From contig CAXXFU010000004.1 in the NCBI GenBank assembly GCA_963675235.2, positions 496,001-560,000 on the forward strand: a DNA stretch of 64,000 nucleotides, written 5' to 3'. The position numbers and the translations under genes were made by a program. Shown one piece after another: positions 61,595 to 64,000 of the stretch. This DNA comes from JAHJQZ01 sp963675235. Its GTDB lineage: Bacteria > Pseudomonadota > Alphaproteobacteria > Rhizobiales > Devosiaceae. The notes under the pieces were generated by a model that worked only from the letters and a program-made list of their open reading frames with translations, had not been told where the DNA came from and searched no databases. The first letter of the stretch is position 1. The number at the start of each line of letters is the position of its first letter.

Positions 61595-64000
61595 ACCATG
61601 CCCGGCATTCAGAAGGCGCCTTCGAGACCGTCATTGAAGCTACGATGCTGGCCAATGGCGCCGTGCCGGAACCAGCCGCGAAGTTCGACCGCGAACGGGC
61701 GATTTTTCCGGAGACGGTGCTCGAATTCATCCGCAACACCCAGCCCAAGGAGTGGAAGGCGCTGGAAGCGTTGCACGGCGAAAAGACCGGCGCGCAGATC
61801 CTGACCGATCTCACCAAATGGATGGATCGAGAAGGTTCGCTCGCCACTTTGCGCCACGGCTTCAAGTGCTATGGCAAGACCCTTCGCGTAGCCTTCTTCA
61901 AGGCCGCTCATGCGCTCAACCCGGAACTTGAGGCAAGGTATGCTGCGAACCGTGTCGGCATCACCCGACAATTGCACTTTTCGAAAACGTCGGAGAAATC
62001 CCTGGACGTAGCGCTCAGCGTCAACGGCATTCCGATCGCGTCAGTTGAGCTCAAGAACCCCATGACGGGACAGACCGTCGAGCATGCCTTGCGCCAGTAT
62101 CGCAACGACCGCGACCAGCGCGAGCCGATCTTCGAATTCAAACGGCGCATGCTGGTTCATTTCGCGGCAGATACCGACACTGTTTTCATGACCACACGGC
62201 TCGCTGGATCAGCCACCCAATTCCTGCCATTCAACAAGGGCTGCGACGGAGGCGCCGGCAACGCGCCCGATCCGAAAGGGCGCAGCTATCGTACGGCCTA
62301 TCTCTGGGAAGAGGTGTTGCAGCGGGACAGTCTGCTTGATCTCCTGGCGCGCTTCATTCATCTGCAAATCGAGGAAAAGCGAGACGATCAGGGCCGGAAG
62401 GTCAAAAAGGAGACGCTGATCTTTCCACGTTACCACCAGCTCGAGGCTGTTCGTTTGCTGGAGGATCAGGCGCGGCGCGAAGGCGTTGGCAATAACTACC
62501 TGATCGAACATTCGGCCGGCAGCGGTAAGAGCAACACCATTGGTTGGCTTACACACCGCCTGGCTTCGCTGCATGACGCCAGAAACGAGAGGGTGTTCGA
62601 CAGCATAATTGTGATCACCGATCGCGTGGTGCTCGACAAGCAGCTTCAGGACACCATCTACCAATTCGAGCACAAGCATGGCGTCGTGCAGAAGATCGAC
62701 GAGAGTTCGCGTCAGCTTGCCGAAGCGCTCGAAAGCGCCGTGCCGATCATCATCACCACCTTGCAGAAGTTCCCCTTCGTCTCGCGCCACCTCGTGAAGA
62801 TGGCGGAAGAGCGCGGCGACGCGGATGGCGGCATGCTGAAGTCTCGACACTGCGCCGTGATCATCGACGAGGCCCACAGTTCGCAGGGTGGCGAAACTGC
62901 GACCGACCTGAAGGAAGTCCTCGGCGGCCAGGGACTTCGCGAGGAAGCCGCGAAATACATGGCTGAAAACGACGAAGAGGATGTCGAAGAACTGTACCGC
63001 TCGATGGCAAAACGCGGACAGCAGGCGAACTTGAGCTTTTTCGCCTTCACTGCAACACCCAAGCACAAGACCTTCAAGGTCTTCGGACGCGACGATAAGC
63101 CTTCACATCGCTATACAATGCGGCAGGCCATCGAGGAAGGCTTCATCCTTGACGTGCTGAAGCACTACACGACCTACGCCACCTATTTCCGGCTTCTGAA
63201 AGAGAGCGAGGATGATCCGAACGTCGAGCGAAAGAAGGCTGCTCGTGCGCTGGCCCGGTTCCTGAAGCTCCATCCACACAACATCGCCCAGAAGACCGAG
63301 GTGATGATCGAGCACTTCCACGCCGCGACCCAGCACAAGATTGGTGGGCGAGCAAAGGCAATGGTGATCACGGGCTCGCGCCTCGAAGCGGTGCGCTACA
63401 AGCAGAGCTTCGACCGCTACATCAAGGAGAAGGGTTACGCCATCAAGTCGCTGGTGGCCTTCTCCGGCGTCGTCACGGACGACAAGCTGAAGGACGTTGC
63501 CTACACCGAAGAAGGCATGAATCTCGGCGTCCGCGAAAAGGAATTGCCGGAGGTCTTCGCCACCCAAGAATATCAGGTGCTGCTCGTGGCCGAGAAATAC
63601 CAGACGGGCTTCGATCAGCCATTGCTGCACACGATGTATGTCGACCGGCGCCTTGCCGGTATCCAGGCAGTGCAAACCTTATCGCGCCTGAACCGCATTC
63701 ACCCATTGAAGGAAGACACCTTCGTCCTCGATTTCGTCAACGACCGCGACGAAATCCGCGAAGCTTTCAAGACTTACTATGAAGGCGCGGAGGTCGGCGA
63801 GGACGTTGACCCGGCCCGAATGTACGAGATCAAAGGCGAACTCGACGCCGATGGCATCTATGTGATTGCCGATGTTGAGCGCTTTAGCGCCGTCTATTTC
63901 AAGCCCCGACAGCGCCAGAGCCCGAACGATCATCAATTGATGAATGCGGCGCTTGATCCCTGTGTGGCTCGGTTCAAGGAACTTCAGCAGGAAAAGTCCG
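61591..64000 (+). CDS. hsdR: Type I restriction enzyme subunit HsdR (partial)
   Basis: HsdR is the translocase and nuclease subunit. The first 803 codons are seen; the gene runs off the right edge. The start ATG overlaps the HNH stop. An N-terminal PD-(D/E)XK nuclease core is visible (LDVALSVNG with Asp139, VELK with Glu153 and Lys155, then QTVEHALRQY), followed by the helicase Walker A HSAGSGKS (307-314) and DEAH box (IIDEAHSSQGG, 426-429). Later helicase motifs (FAFTATPKHKTF, GFDQPLL) follow. It looks intact as far as it goes. Confidence 0.95.
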   Translation, partial: MNHARHSEGAFETVIEATMLANGAVPEPAAKFDRERAIFPETVLEFIRNTQPKEWKALEALHGEKTGAQILTDLTKWMDREGSLATLRHGFKCYGKTLRVAFFKAAHALNPELEARYAANRVGITRQLHFSKTSEKSLDVALSVNGIPIASVELKNPMTGQTVEHALRQYRNDRDQREPIFEFKRRMLVHFAADTDTVFMTTRLAGSATQFLPFNKGCDGGAGNAPDPKGRSYRTAYLWEEVLQRDSLLDLLARFIHLQIEEKRDDQGRKVKKETLIFPRYHQLEAVRLLEDQARREGVGNNYLIEHSAGSGKSNTIGWLTHRLASLHDARNERVFDSIIVITDRVVLDKQLQDTIYQFEHKHGVVQKIDESSRQLAEALESAVPIIITTLQKFPFVSRHLVKMAEERGDADGGMLKSRHCAVIIDEAHSSQGGETATDLKEVLGGQGLREEAAKYMAENDEEDVEELYRSMAKRGQQANLSFFAFTATPKHKTFKVFGRDDKPSHRYTMRQAIEEGFILDVLKHYTTYATYFRLLKESEDDPNVERKKAARALARFLKLHPHNIAQKTEVMIEHFHAATQHKIGGRAKAMVITGSRLEAVRYKQSFDRYIKEKGYAIKSLVAFSGVVTDDKLKDVAYTEEGMNLGVREKELPEVFATQEYQVLLVAEKYQTGFDQPLLHTMYVDRRLAGIQAVQTLSRLNRIHPLKEDTFVLDFVNDRDEIREAFKTYYEGAEVGEDVDPARMYEIKGELDADGIYVIADVERFSAVYFKPRQRQSPNDHQLMNAALDPCVARFKELQQEKS

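Overview
The window is about 48.7 kb of GC-rich alphaproteobacterial chromosome followed by the left end of an integrated defence island. Gene order (dnaA-dnaN-recF with rpsT, mutM and ubiE-ubiB beside it; recR-ybaB-dnaX with the SRP RNA; truA-fmt-def-rmuC next to dapD-dapE), the Entner-Doudoroff operon and the protein families point to the Hyphomicrobiales (Rhizobiales), possibly near Devosiaceae. This is inferred from gene order and recognisable families only; no database was searched.

Layout. 1-5.5 kb: replication initiation block on the minus strand (dnaA, dnaN, start of recF) with rpsT and mutM. The dnaA 3' region is very hairpin-rich and the dnaA upstream gap carries four GANTC sites. 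5.6-10.7 kb: plus-strand ubiE, ubiB, a lipoprotein, dut, a DUF2259 exported protein and a ThiF/MoeB-like E1 enzyme. 10.8-15.9 kb: minus-strand operon of a BadF-type sugar kinase, zwf, pgl and edd, the upper half of Entner-Doudoroff glucose catabolism. 16-24.8 kb: cobU/cobP, small conserved membrane or unknown genes, a LOG protein, lysine/diaminopimelate synthesis (dapD, dapE), truA, fmt and def. 25-33.3 kb: rmuC, recR-ybaB-dnaX, msrB, SRP RNA, a DUF1508 protein, a TPR-methyltransferase and prfC.

33.5-48.6 kb holds stress, transport and envelope genes: divergent oxyR/katG with an OxyR-like dyad between them, a SulP transporter with a STAS domain, a Met/Asp-rich LysM protein, an L-2-haloacid dehalogenase, an amino-acid ABC binding protein and permease without an ATPase, a ClpP paralogue, CreA, a 1-Cys peroxiredoxin, a DUF2799 lipoprotein, a GT-C-like membrane protein, YjbR, msrA and two small membrane proteins. 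Oxidative-stress repair is well represented (katG, oxyR, prx, msrA, exported msrB).

At 48,728 a tRNA-Ser(GGA) marks the boundary. To its right are an AlpA-like regulator, a tyrosine integrase with an unusual HTH plus zinc-ribbon N-terminus, a 1,493-residue sacsin/Hsp90-type ATPase with a C-terminal DUF3883 domain, and a tightly coupled operon: Phd-like antitoxin, hsdM, hsdS, a RecF/SMC-like ATPase, an HNH nuclease and hsdR (cut by the window end). The ATPase-HNH pair resembles Septu PtuAB and sits between hsdS and hsdR, the position taken by the PrrC anticodon nuclease in the EcoprrI type I restriction cassette. This composite restriction system, together with the giant GHKL-DUF3883 protein beside it, is the most interesting content of the window. 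The right end of the island lies outside it.
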